Shown: positions 45,422 to 53,541 of the stretch, piece after piece
How the letters are laid out: every line of letters begins with the position of its first letter
Position numbering within the stretch: the first letter of the stretch is position 1
Source: Paenibacillus oceani
GTDB lineage: Bacteria; Bacillota; Bacilli; Paenibacillales; NBRC-103111
Length of the DNA: 64,000 bases
Assembly (NCBI RefSeq): GCF_014705615.1
Contig: NZ_JACXJA010000001.1
Coordinates: 124,001-188,000, forward strand
Reading direction: 5' to 3'
The notes under the pieces: generated by a model
What the model was told of the DNA's origin: nothing
Database searches by the model: none
Seen by the model: the letters and a program-made list of their open reading frames with translations, nothing else
Position numbers and translations under genes: made by a program

Positions 45422-46447
45422 TTGCTGCGCATTTTCATCAGCTCGACTATACGCGACTTGCATTTCGTCCGGGCTAGCCTGGCCGGACAAATCGAATCGA
45501 CGCTCGGCCACAAGGCCGTAGCCTCGGAATCGATCGAATTTAATTTCACCGGGTCCGGCAATATTATAGAGAGCTGTCTCGAAGAAATCGACAAATCGGA
45601 CGTTTACGTTCTTGTCATCGGGGAGCGCTACGGAAGCATCGTATCCGAGTGGGGCATCAGCATTACGCATGCGGAATACCGGCATGCCCTCGCGGCGCGC
45701 AAGCCCGTGCTCGTTATCGTGATGAATCGGATCTGGATCTTGTATCAGGACGACTCCCCTTCGCTAGAGCCGCAGCTGAAGCAGTTTATCGACGAAGTGT
45801 CGAGCCATTTTGCCCGCAACGTCAAGCCGTTCGACAATGCCGATGACGCTTTCGGCTATATTCGGGCCCAATTGTCGATTTTACTCAAAAATTATGTGCG
45901 TACCGGACTGAATCCGCTCGACGTTCATGATATAATGAGGACAAGCAAGGTTTATGAGAGCGCTAACCGGTTCTTCGTGTCGCTGATGGAGAACAGCCAG
46001 CACGCCTCTCCCGATTATGCGAGAGTGCTGTCGGTCTTCATCCAGGAGCTGCAGACCGGAGAAATCCGCAACCATCTGGTGCAGATCCAGCTCAGTCAGG
46101 TGACCGGGGCGACGCTGTACAAGCTGTCGGCCGATGGCGAACGTCTGGTCAAGCTGGGCAGCGCAGGCAATGTGGGCGGCAAGGAATCGTTCGGGGTAGG
46201 CGATACGACGAGTTATGTGTGCCAGACGTATATAAGCGGAAAAACGGAATTATTTGAAGTTGAGAAACTCGGGTTTCGTGAATATATTATTTGCATACCC
46301 ATTTCGAAGCATTACATCGTCACTTTGCACTGCTTCCTGGAGAAGCAAAGCCGGAGCGCTTTCAACTCCCGGATGGTGCTTGACGAGGTTACTCATAAAA
46401 ACCAGGTGCTGCTCGGCATCCTGGCACTATTTCTGGAAAGGGTGTGA
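45422..46447 (+). CDS. DUF4062 protein with C-terminal GAF-like sensor domain
   Basis: This 341-aa soluble protein starts LRIFISSTIRDLHFVRASL, the DUF4062 signature, with SDVYVLVIGERYG near 60-72 as the following strand; DUF4062 is a nucleotide-binding Rossmann/TIR-like fold found in NTPase-linked signalling proteins. Residues about 200-341 look like a GAF-type ligand-sensing domain. I choose the TTG at 45422 because GGGAGGG lies six bases before it; a GTG five codons upstream is within that site. It is followed within six bases by a 61-aa gene. Function is unknown. Confidence 0.75.
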   Translation: MLRIFISSTIRDLHFVRASLAGQIESTLGHKAVASESIEFNFTGSGNIIESCLEEIDKSDVYVLVIGERYGSIVSEWGISITHAEYRHALAARKPVLVIVMNRIWILYQDDSPSLEPQLKQFIDEVSSHFARNVKPFDNADDAFGYIRAQLSILLKNYVRTGLNPLDVHDIMRTSKVYESANRFFVSLMENSQHASPDYARVLSVFIQELQTGEIRNHLVQIQLSQVTGATLYKLSADGERLVKLGSAGNVGGKESFGVGDTTSYVCQTYISGKTELFEVEKLGFREYIICIPISKHYIVTLHCFLEKQSRSAFNSRMVLDEVTHKNQVLLGILALFLERV

Positions 46448-46452
46448 GTACG

Positions 46453-46638
46453 ATGACAAAACGGCCGAACGGTACGGAGAAGGCGGTCCGCGCCAAGAAA
46501 AGGATCGAAGAAGAACGGGAAGCGGTATATACGAGCGGGCCTTCCGTGTTGAAGGGCGACATCGTGTTCAAGAAATTGGCGTCCGTGCCCACCTCGTTCC
46601 TGCATCCCCGCGATGCGTTCGCTAAGATGAAAGCTTGA
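46453..46638 (+). CDS. 61-aa basic protein following the DUF4062 gene
   Basis: This small protein is not recognised. Its N-terminal half is rich in Lys, Arg and Glu and likely helical (AVRAKKRIEEEREAVY); the rest is mixed. GGAAAGGGTG upstream overlaps the end of the DUF4062 gene, and only five bases separate them, so co-expression is likely. A strong terminator follows. It could be a partner or regulator of the DUF4062 protein. Confidence 0.65.
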   Translation: MTKRPNGTEKAVRAKKRIEEEREAVYTSGPSVLKGDIVFKKLASVPTSFLHPRDAFAKMKA

Positions 46639-46662
46639 GCGGCACACGCGGGACGCTCCTGC

Positions 46663-46696
46663 ACCTTCGCCCCGGATCGGGGTGAAGGTTTTTTTC
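46663..46696 (+). terminator. Terminator of the DUF4062 operon
   Basis: ACCTTCGCCCCG pairs with CGGGGTGAAGGT around a three-base loop, followed by a long T run. Confidence 0.9.
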
Positions 46697-46831
46697 TTTT
46701 TTTCGTTTGGGGCCGGGTCGTCATCGGTTCAGTTTCCAGGAGAGGAGTCGGTCCGTGCATAAGTCATGTTACAGTAGGCGGATCATAGGGTAAATGGAAG
46801 AACTTATTCAGAGTAGCGGAGGTTGGGGGCT

Positions 46832-47311
46832 ATGGACAAAACGGAGGCAGCATTCATGAAGGAGGCGTTGTCGCTGGCGTGCGGCAATGCGCAAGGAGAG
46901 CGGGGAGGACCGTTCGGGGCCGTCGTCGTCAAGGACGGGCGGATCATCGGCCGCGGAGCCAACGAGGTGACTTCGGCGAACGATCCGACGGCCCATGCCG
47001 AGGTGCAGGCGATCCGGGACGCGTGCCGCAGCCTGGGCGATTTCCGGCTAACCGGCTGCGACGTGTATACGAGCTGCGAGCCGTGTCCGATGTGCCTCGG
47101 CGCCCTGTACTGGGCGAGGGTGCGCGCCGTCTACTACGCCCTGGACCGGGCCGATGCGGCCGCAGCCGGATTCGACGACAGCCTGATCTACGAGGAGATC
47201 GCCAAGCCGCTCGAAGAGCGCCGGCTTCCAATGATCCGGCTGGAGCCCGACCCGTCGGCGGCGAATCCGTTCGAGCTGTGGTGCCAGTCGACGATTAAGA
47301 CGGAGTACTGA
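46832..47311 (+). CDS. guaD: Guanine deaminase
   Basis: This 159-aa cytidine-deaminase-fold enzyme converts guanine to xanthine and ammonia. The zinc site is complete: TAHAEVQAI (His55, catalytic Glu57) and PCPMC (Cys85, Cys88). The stretch YYALDRADAAAAGFDDSLIYEEI and the end IKTEY align with Bacillus GuaD, which favours guanine deaminase over tRNA adenosine deaminase. GGAGG lies nine bases before the ATG at 46832. It is a single-gene unit. Confidence 0.85.
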   Translation: MDKTEAAFMKEALSLACGNAQGERGGPFGAVVVKDGRIIGRGANEVTSANDPTAHAEVQAIRDACRSLGDFRLTGCDVYTSCEPCPMCLGALYWARVRAVYYALDRADAAAAGFDDSLIYEEIAKPLEERRLPMIRLEPDPSAANPFELWCQSTIKTEY

Positions 47312-47500
47312 GCAGGCAGGGCGGCTGGGGGCGCGGCTCGCGCAAACGGCATGCGCTTGCCGCTCTCCGGCCCGCGGCCGGTCGGCAGGCTGCCACCTGC
47401 GGAACCGTGTCAGCGAGAAACCCTCTCGCGTGGCGGCCAAGGAGGGCCCACCCGGAGCTTGGCCGAGCAGTGTGGGGCAGAGCTACAACTAGCGATCATT

Positions 47501-47698
47501 AGAGTCTTTAGAGTCTTTAGAGACTCTTATTGTCCATCCGCTCGCTGGTTTGGAGTAAATAAGAGATGTTTGGAGCCGCTATATTGAGGCAATTATGCAA
47601 TATCCGATCTTTCGCCGATAATAAAAGCTCCAAACATCCTCTATTTTGCTGGACCGGCCGGTTTTTCACGAAATAGCGGTCTCAAAAACCTCTTATAG
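47501..47698. repeat. AATAGC-type repeat cluster, locus C
   Basis: Units follow the same pattern as at 34480-34674: 47557-47585 (minus), 47620-47647 (plus) and 47671-47698 (plus), with AATAGCGG.T.CAAA.A.CTCTTAT. A fourth, degenerate unit at 47501-47534 contains a nine-base tandem TAGAGTCTT. Confidence 0.65.
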
Positions 47699-47840
47699 GC
47701 GTGCCATATAAGGAGACTGACTGCACATGGACGCGATGCGGGTCTTCGCATCGCTCCGCACGATCGGCTTTAATCCCACCGGTCCAGGCTACAATATGTA
47801 CTATGTGTTAACGTGGTACGCGTTGTGTGTGTTGAGCGTG

Positions 47841-47994
47841 TATTCTGTGTTTTGTGTTTTGTGTTTTGTGCTCTGTGTTCTGTGTTCTGTGTTCTGTGTT
47901 CTGTGTTCTGTGTTCTGTGTTCTGTGTTCTGTGTTCTGTGTTCTGTGTTCTGTGTTCTGTGTTCTGCGCTCTGTGTTCTGTGTTCTGCGCTCTG
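47841..47994. repeat. Heptanucleotide tandem array (TGTTCTG)n
   Basis: About 22 units of seven bases. Thirteen consecutive units at 47876-47966 are exact TGTTCTG; edge units vary (TGTTTTG, TGCTCTG, CGCTCTG). It lies 65 bases past the 3' end of the DUF72 gene and is not part of a supported gene. Confidence 0.9.
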
Positions 47995-48058
47995 TGCCCT
48001 ACGCTCATAACAATAACCGACTACACTTGACCAAGCGCCGAAAGCCTATAGCCACAGC

Positions 48059-48916
48059 CTACTCCCCAAACAAGTCCAGCTGGACGGGAGGCGTTGGAAG
48101 CTCCGGGTAGTCCAGTCTCAGCAGTTGCGCCAGCTCCAGCGCGTTCGACGCTGCGTCCCCGCCGGAGTTGTTGTTGAATAGCACGCATATCTCCTTGGTT
48201 CCCTCCTGCAACAAACGCAGACGCTCCACCCACTCCGCAAGCTCCTCCCGGTTATAACGGTACAAATAGCGCACATCCCGCCAATTCGGCTCGCCGCTGC
48301 TGTGCCAGCCCTCCGTATTGCGCCCGTGAAACCGGACGACCGTCAGCTCCGGATGCGTAGGTACAAGCACGATCGGCACCGAGCCGATTCCCGCCTGAGG
48401 TTCGTCGCAGATGCTGTGCGCCCAACTCTCCCGTTCCATGAACGCAAGCGTACGCTCTCGCATCTCCGGCTCAAACCAGGTGCGGTTGCGGAATTCGAGC
48501 GCAAGCGGCACGTCGCCCATTCGCTGCTTGGCTTGGCGCAGCGTCTCGACATGCTTCCGCGTGCAATCGAACCAGGGCGGATACTGGAACAGCACCGCCT
48601 TCAGCTTCCCCGCTTCCCGCAAAGGTCGGATAGAAGCCAGAAAAGCGGCGAACAGAGACTCCTCCGAATCGTGCGGCGGCTTGCCTCGCTGATGCCCGGT
48701 CATCCCCTGATACGCCTTCACGATAAATCCGAAATGCACAGGCGTCTCCTGCGCCCATTTCTCATAATTGCGCTCCGGCTGGATGGCGTAAAACGAACTG
48801 TCCACCTCGACGATCGGAAACGTCTTCCCGTACACGCGCAGTTTGTCAGGCGTCGCCGTACCGTTCCGATACAACGCTTCGTGATCGCCCCAACCGGTAA
48901 GTCCGATTCGAATCAT
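48059..48916 (-). CDS. DUF72 family protein
   Basis: This 285-aa protein is a TIM-barrel DUF72 member (Bacillus YunF type). Characteristic segments are IRIGLTGWGDH at the start, VEVDSSFYAIQPERNYEKWA, HFGFIVKAYQGMTGH, LFQYPPWF, ALEFRNRTWF and VLFNNNSGGDAASNALEL. The family function is unknown. AAGGAGAAG precedes the ATG. It is monocistronic. Confidence 0.88.
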   Translation of the reverse strand: MIRIGLTGWGDHEALYRNGTATPDKLRVYGKTFPIVEVDSSFYAIQPERNYEKWAQETPVHFGFIVKAYQGMTGHQRGKPPHDSEESLFAAFLASIRPLREAGKLKAVLFQYPPWFDCTRKHVETLRQAKQRMGDVPLALEFRNRTWFEPEMRERTLAFMERESWAHSICDEPQAGIGSVPIVLVPTHPELTVVRFHGRNTEGWHSSGEPNWRDVRYLYRYNREELAEWVERLRLLQEGTKEICVLFNNNSGGDAASNALELAQLLRLDYPELPTPPVQLDLFGE

Positions 48917-49247
48917 AACCTTCTCCTTGACTCCTTAAACCGGCGCCCCCCTCTCGCTCGAAGCTCCGGACGAGTATACAAGCTGTCGCTTCTATTGTAC
49001 CACAAGGACAGCAAGATTTTTTTGGGCAGACCCGGTTTCAAAGGGCAGGGATCGGTTTAAAGAGGAAGTAAGAGGGCATGTGCAAGGACGCCCCGGCGCT
49101 TGCCCGCATGCGATCCGACAAGGCGCCGAGGTCAGCTGGAGCACGCTCTCCGCCCAATCAGGCGTGCAGGAGGCACGCAGGGACGACCGTAATCGTTAGC
49201 CGGCGAAACTTCAGTACCGACAAATTTTTTGAAGGTGGTGCAGGAGC
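48917..49247. other. Intergenic region between divergent genes
   Basis: No gene supported. TATACT and TACAAT boxes near 48975-49000 on the minus strand could serve DUF72, with poor -35 boxes. Nothing else stands out. Confidence 0.5.
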
Positions 49248-49568
49248 ATGGGATGGATGATTATGATTGTAGCGGCCCTATTGGTGATCGGATTGTTTGC
49301 CGTCCGCAGCACGGGATGGAAGACAGTGCTCGCCTCCAGCGGAGGCAATGCTGACGAGCTGGAGACAAAATGCGCTTATTTGAAATCGAACAACGTCAAA
49401 TGCCGGATTCAGTCCGAAGTCGCCGAGCAAGCTGGGATTACCGCGCAGCACAACCTGAACGGGGGGAATTACTCGACCGTTAAGCTGTACGTTCACAAAA
49501 AGGACGTAGAACGGGCTAACATTCTGCTGGAGCAGTTCGAACGGGACGCGCGGGCTATGCAGTGGTAA
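49248..49568 (+). CDS. Small membrane-anchored protein, possible DUF2007-like domain
   Basis: This 106-aa protein has one N-terminal helix (MIMIVAALLVIGLFAV) followed by a soluble domain of about 80 residues. The pattern WKTVLASSGGNADELETKCAYLKSNNVKCRIQ and VYVHKKDVERANILL is like DUF2007-type signal transducing proteins, which bind small ligands; this is tentative. CAGGAGC precedes the ATG, somewhat close. A terminator follows at 49625. Confidence 0.65.
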   Translation: MGWMIMIVAALLVIGLFAVRSTGWKTVLASSGGNADELETKCAYLKSNNVKCRIQSEVAEQAGITAQHNLNGGNYSTVKLYVHKKDVERANILLEQFERDARAMQW

Positions 49569-49624
49569 CAACCGACACAGCTAACTAACCCTATACGCAT
49601 ACAACCATACAGGCATACAAAAGG

Positions 49625-49665
49625 GAGGCCCTCCCGACATTTCTGGTACGGGGCCTCTTTTTTTT
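49625..49665 (+). terminator. Terminator of the 106-aa gene
   Basis: GAGGCCC pairs with GGGCCTC over a 19-base loop, followed by a run of eight T. It may also serve the convergent DsbA-like gene. Confidence 0.8.
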
Positions 49666-49692
49666 GCGTTTCCGCCGCTTCCGGGCAGTCCC

Positions 49693-50325
49693 TTACTTGT
49701 CCGCCTGCTCCTCCAGTCTCCGAAACACTTTAAGAAACGACTCCGGCGGCTGCGCTCCCGACAGCCCGAACTTCCCGCCCACGATAAAAAACGGAACCCC
49801 AGATATGCCGATCTTTCTCGCCATGGCGAAGTCCTCCTCCACCTGCCGCTCTCCCTCGCCGCGATCCAGCCGTTCCCCCAGTTCCGCAGACGCAAGCCCG
49901 TTCTCTTCGGCGATCTCCAGCAGCACCGAGCGACTGCCGATGTCCCGGCCTTCTTCGAAATACGCCCGGTTGATCGCCTCAACCAGGTCCATCTTCGCCG
50001 AATCCGGCGCGATCGCGATCAAACGGTGGCTGAGCTTCGTATTCGGCATCATGTCGACCTTGTCGAAATCGAACTTCACGCCTGCGGCGGCTCCCGCTTC
50101 GACAACCCGGCTGATCTTCCCTTCTTTGGAAAACTGCTTCCCGTACTTTTGCCTCATCGTGCTCATAAATGGAAGGCCTTCCTCCGGCACGCTCGGATCG
50201 AGCATATACGCCCGCCAGCGGATCGTCACCGGCTCCCCGCTATATTCTTCGAGCGCCCGAAATAAATTTGCCATGCCGATCCGGCACCAGGGACATACGT
50301 TATCTTGAAAAATATCGATGATCAT
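49693..50325 (-). CDS. DsbA-family oxidoreductase (FrnE-like)
   Basis: This 210-aa thioredoxin-fold protein has the redox motif CPWC at residues 11-14 and the cis-Pro motif GVPFF near 176. With the inserted helical domain and no signal peptide it fits the cytosolic FrnE/HCCA-isomerase-like branch of DsbA proteins, used in cytosolic disulfide chemistry or thiol-dependent isomerisation. An SD is weak but present before the ATG. It stands alone. Confidence 0.87.
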   Translation of the reverse strand: MIIDIFQDNVCPWCRIGMANLFRALEEYSGEPVTIRWRAYMLDPSVPEEGLPFMSTMRQKYGKQFSKEGKISRVVEAGAAAGVKFDFDKVDMMPNTKLSHRLIAIAPDSAKMDLVEAINRAYFEEGRDIGSRSVLLEIAEENGLASAELGERLDRGEGERQVEEDFAMARKIGISGVPFFIVGGKFGLSGAQPPESFLKVFRRLEEQADK

Positions 50326-50492
50326 CGGCTATCCACTCCTCTTGATGGATTGCTCGGCTGCAAACCGTAAGCAGCTCGGCCGGGCTTTACCGATAGTGTA
50401 ACCGAAATCGGGCCAAGGGGAAACGTATGGTATAGTAAAAACGTATAGTAGACGATAAAACGAATATTCACGGGCAGGAGGGTGTGCAGGGG

Positions 50493-51212
50493 ATGTTTCA
50501 ACGCGATTACATCATGCGTCTGATCGAGCAGATCAGCAGTTCGATCGGCGCCATACTAGGCATGAAAAAGCAGCTTAAGCCGCAGGAAGCGATGGAGCTG
50601 GTGGGGGAAACGTACAAGCGGCTGTTCGGGATCAATCCCGGTCTCGTCCGCGCTTTATCCGAGCGCGATCTCGTTGATTTGCTCAGCCGGGACGGAGAGT
50701 CCGCTTCGGAGAAAATGTTTTTGATCGCCGGCCTGCTTAAGGAAGAAGCCGAGCTGTGCGGCATGCTGGAGAAGCCGGACGACGAGTACCGGCTGAATCT
50801 GAAGGCGCTGAACTTGTCACTGATTGCCCACAAAGATCATCCGAACGTGGAAGGATGGGATACGCAAGGCCAGATCGAGGAGCTGGTTGAGCGGCTTAGC
50901 CACTACGAGCTCCCGCGCGGTACGAAAGAGCTGCTCTGGCCGTACTACGGCTCTGCAGGACGATACGCGGATGCGGAAGACGTCTTGTTCGAGCTGCTGG
51001 ATGACTCCCGGGAAGAAGCGGAGAATGCCGCCCCGGGCTTCGACCGTACCGCCTATATCCGGCTGCTGGACGAAGCCTGTCATTTCTACGAGCGGTTGCT
51101 GGAGACGGACGAGCAGGCACTCGAAGCCGGACGGCTGCCGATCGGCGAAGTGCGCGACGGGCTGGCGGAGGTGCAGGCCAGAGCGGAAACGCTCGCGGAT
51201 CGGAAAATCTGA
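50493..51212 (+). CDS. DUF6483 protein, helical repeat type
   Basis: This 239-aa soluble, highly helical protein begins MFQRDYIMRLIEQISSSIGAIL, the conserved opening of the DUF6483 family; later parts look like TPR-like helical pairs. Function unknown. The ATG at 50493 is favoured by alignment with that N-terminus; GGAGG lies 11 bases upstream. Two overlapping GTATAGTA boxes at about 50430-50450 are promoter candidates. Confidence 0.75.
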   Translation: MFQRDYIMRLIEQISSSIGAILGMKKQLKPQEAMELVGETYKRLFGINPGLVRALSERDLVDLLSRDGESASEKMFLIAGLLKEEAELCGMLEKPDDEYRLNLKALNLSLIAHKDHPNVEGWDTQGQIEELVERLSHYELPRGTKELLWPYYGSAGRYADAEDVLFELLDDSREEAENAAPGFDRTAYIRLLDEACHFYERLLETDEQALEAGRLPIGEVRDGLAEVQARAETLADRKI

Positions 51213-51371
51213 GAACCCACCCTCCCGCCTGCCTGCCTCCCTGCCTATGGCGGGCAACTTGGAGCGTCACCGGCCAAGCCGCCCGATAATCCCCGGTTGC
51301 AGTCGGCTCCTCCCGCTCGCTTGCCCCAAGCCGCTTCTCAAGGCAAGGCCATTCGCTGATTCCTTGATGCT

Positions 51372-52049
51372 TTACTTCCCGTCCTCGCGCTTCTCGAACA
51401 ACCCGAGGTCACGGGCTTTGCGGGCCGCATCTTTGCTGCTGCCGCCGCCCATCTTCTTCAGCACGTTGCCGACATGCACCTTGATCGTCCGGATCGAGAC
51501 GACCAGCTTGTCGGCAATGGCCGATTGCGGCATGCCATTATCGATCATCTCGAGAACCTGCAGCTCGGAAGGCGTAATTTTTTCCTTCAGTTCCTTCTGT
51601 TCGTAGGTTTTTTCCAACTGCTTCAGCCTCCGGAATTCTTCCCGCATCTGTGCGGCTGCGGCCGCGCTAATCGGCGATTCGTTCCGGTAGGCGTCGCGGA
51701 TCGCGTCCGGAATCCGTTCAAAGTCCGATTTGATCAAATAATCGGCCGCTCCCGCGCGGAACGCGTCGAACATCAGCTCCTTCAGCTCCATCGAGGTCAG
51801 CATGAGCACTCTCGCATGATTCCCGCTCATCAGCACTTCCTGAGCCAGATTGATGCCCGCCACCTCGTCCGCCAGCATAATATCCATCAGCACCACGTCG
51901 TATTCGAGCTCGCGGATCGCCTTGGCAGCGTCTTCAACCGTGCCCGCGCTGCCCGCGATCTGCAGGCCCGGCTGAGCTTCCAGATAAGCGGTCAGCCCGC
52001 GGAGCCAATCCGGATCGTCTTCGATGATGAGTACGCGTATGTCGTTCAT
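51372..52049 (-). CDS. NarL/LuxR-family response regulator
   Basis: This 225-aa regulator has a receiver domain with EDD at 10-12, phospho-acceptor Asp in VVLMDIMLA near 56 and Lys in DYLIKSDFE near 108. A C-terminal LuxR-type HTH follows (about 160-215: ITPSELQVLEMIDNGMPQSAIADKLVVSIRTIKVHVGNVLKKMG). Its start overlaps the kinase stop as ATGA. It is likely activated by the adjacent kinase. Confidence 0.9.
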   Translation of the reverse strand: MNDIRVLIIEDDPDWLRGLTAYLEAQPGLQIAGSAGTVEDAAKAIRELEYDVVLMDIMLADEVAGINLAQEVLMSGNHARVLMLTSMELKELMFDAFRAGAADYLIKSDFERIPDAIRDAYRNESPISAAAAAQMREEFRRLKQLEKTYEQKELKEKITPSELQVLEMIDNGMPQSAIADKLVVSIRTIKVHVGNVLKKMGGGSSKDAARKARDLGLFEKREDGK

Positions 52050-53407
52050 CGTCTTCCGCCCCTTTGTTTCTTCTTCGGAAACCGCATAACCGCCGTAACG
52101 CCTTTCCCCGGCTGGCTGTATAGATCAAACGTGCCGCCGTGCTTGCGCATCACCTGGTAGCAATACGACAGCCCCAGCCCGAAATTCATCCGGCGTTCTC
52201 CCTTTGTCGTAAAAAACGGCTCCATTACCTGGCTGAGCAGCTTTTTATCCATACCCGGTCCCGTATCTTTGATCTCAAACACCGTGTGGTGCTTCACTTC
52301 GTACGCTTTCACAAAGATGTCCCCGCCTCCCGGCATCGCCTCGATCGCGTTGGAGAGCACATTGTTCCAGGTCTCCACCGTCTGCGCGCGGTCGCACAGC
52401 AGCTCCATGTCCGCCGGAACCCCGAGGTGGATACGGACGTTCGAATTGCCTGTGTCGAGCTGATCGCGGAGCGCCTCCAGCATATCGAGCGGACGGTGCC
52501 GTCCCGGCCGGAGCGCCAGCTCCTGCGTCTGGTCCTGCACGCGGGCGATCATCTCCTGCACGTGCCGGGATGCCGCAAGCACGACGTTAATATCGGCGGC
52601 CAGCTCGGGCTGATCCGTCCGCTCCGCGTAGGCGCGTATTTTCTCGCCGAACAGCTTCATTTTGCCGACATCGTTCTTGATCGCGTGGTTCAACACGGCG
52701 GTTCCCGACGTTACGGCGCGGATAGACACATCCAGCTTGCGGGTCTGGATCAGGACGCGGACGCCCAGAAACCCGTAATTAAATATAGCTATCGTAAACA
52801 CAAGCACCGCAAATGCGATAATCCAAGTATTGTACCGCCACATTTCAAAAAGACCGAAGCTTGGAAGCACATAGTTCATCACCGCACAAAGCAGTACCGC
52901 GGGGACGATCGCAAGAATCGTCAACCGGTCGCTCAGCTTCGTCGTTGCATGCGTCTGCCGCTTGAATACGATCCACAGTGAGCCGAATGCCGCGTACGGA
53001 AGCGCCCATGCGGCCGTCAGCCGGAATGGTATCGGGTGAATCGGACGGACGAGCAGCATGGTAAGCGCTATTGGCAGCAGTAACGCAAGCGCCAGCCACA
53101 TATTACGCCGCCGGGTCAGCCAGGACGGCGGGTTGTAGCTTACCGCGAACAAAACGAACGTATAAGGCAATCCGTAATATTGGAGCAGCGAGGACAGCTT
53201 ACGCAGCCCCTCCATCACATCCAAAAGTCCGGCCCCCGCTTCTCTCGCCAGGGCCAGCGGTATCAAGGTATCACCAAGCAAAGCCGACAAGGCCCCCGAG
53301 CCGCCGCAAAAAGCAACGCCGCTGAGCCAGCGGATCGAGCTTTTCTTAAAGTCCGATATGAGCAGCACGACAGCTACGCTCCATAAAGCTATAAGCACAA
53401 ACAGCAT
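52046..53407 (-). CDS. Sensor histidine kinase with polytopic membrane domain
   Basis: This 453-aa kinase has about eight N-terminal helices (1-215) and no large extracellular domain. The phospho-acceptor His is in AVLNHAIKNDVGKMKLFGEKI (near residue 241). The ATPase domain has an N-box with WNNVLSNAIEAM, DTGPGM, EPFFTTKG and GLGLSYCYQVM. The DHp type with NHAIKND resembles the KinB/SpoOB-like branch. GAGAGGGAC precedes the ATG at 53407. It lies divergent from an exported lectin gene, which may be a target. Confidence 0.87.
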   Translation of the reverse strand: MLFVLIALWSVAVVLLISDFKKSSIRWLSGVAFCGGSGALSALLGDTLIPLALAREAGAGLLDVMEGLRKLSSLLQYYGLPYTFVLFAVSYNPPSWLTRRRNMWLALALLLPIALTMLLVRPIHPIPFRLTAAWALPYAAFGSLWIVFKRQTHATTKLSDRLTILAIVPAVLLCAVMNYVLPSFGLFEMWRYNTWIIAFAVLVFTIAIFNYGFLGVRVLIQTRKLDVSIRAVTSGTAVLNHAIKNDVGKMKLFGEKIRAYAERTDQPELAADINVVLAASRHVQEMIARVQDQTQELALRPGRHRPLDMLEALRDQLDTGNSNVRIHLGVPADMELLCDRAQTVETWNNVLSNAIEAMPGGGDIFVKAYEVKHHTVFEIKDTGPGMDKKLLSQVMEPFFTTKGERRMNFGLGLSYCYQVMRKHGGTFDLYSQPGKGVTAVMRFPKKKQRGGRR

Positions 53408-53491
53408 AATCGTTGTCCCTCTCCCACGCAAACAATACCCATTCCGACAATATTATACCACGGAATTCTTTCCCCCCTTATAGGAAGCAAG

Positions 53492-53497
53492 TATAAT
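53492..53497 (+). promoter_or_regulatory. -10 box of the lectin gene
   Basis: TATAAT lies 45 bases before the TTG start. No good -35 is present at 17 bases, so the promoter may need an activator. Confidence 0.45.
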
Positions 53498-53541
53498 AAA
53501 TTTAGAAATAGTATTGGATTCGGTAGTAGGGGGAGAACGGC

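Larger units (their letters stand above)
47312..48058. other. Repeat-rich intergenic region
   Basis: No supported gene. It holds AATAGC-type repeats (47501-47698) and a heptanucleotide array (47841-47994). The 47312-47500 part shows no structure beyond GC-rich short palindromes. An open frame through the array is an artefact of repeat composition. Confidence 0.7.

Noticed and set aside
47727-48110. Open frames on both strands through the heptanucleotide array
   Set aside because: A seven-base unit gives the same repeating peptide in every frame and stays open by chance. No ribosome binding site.
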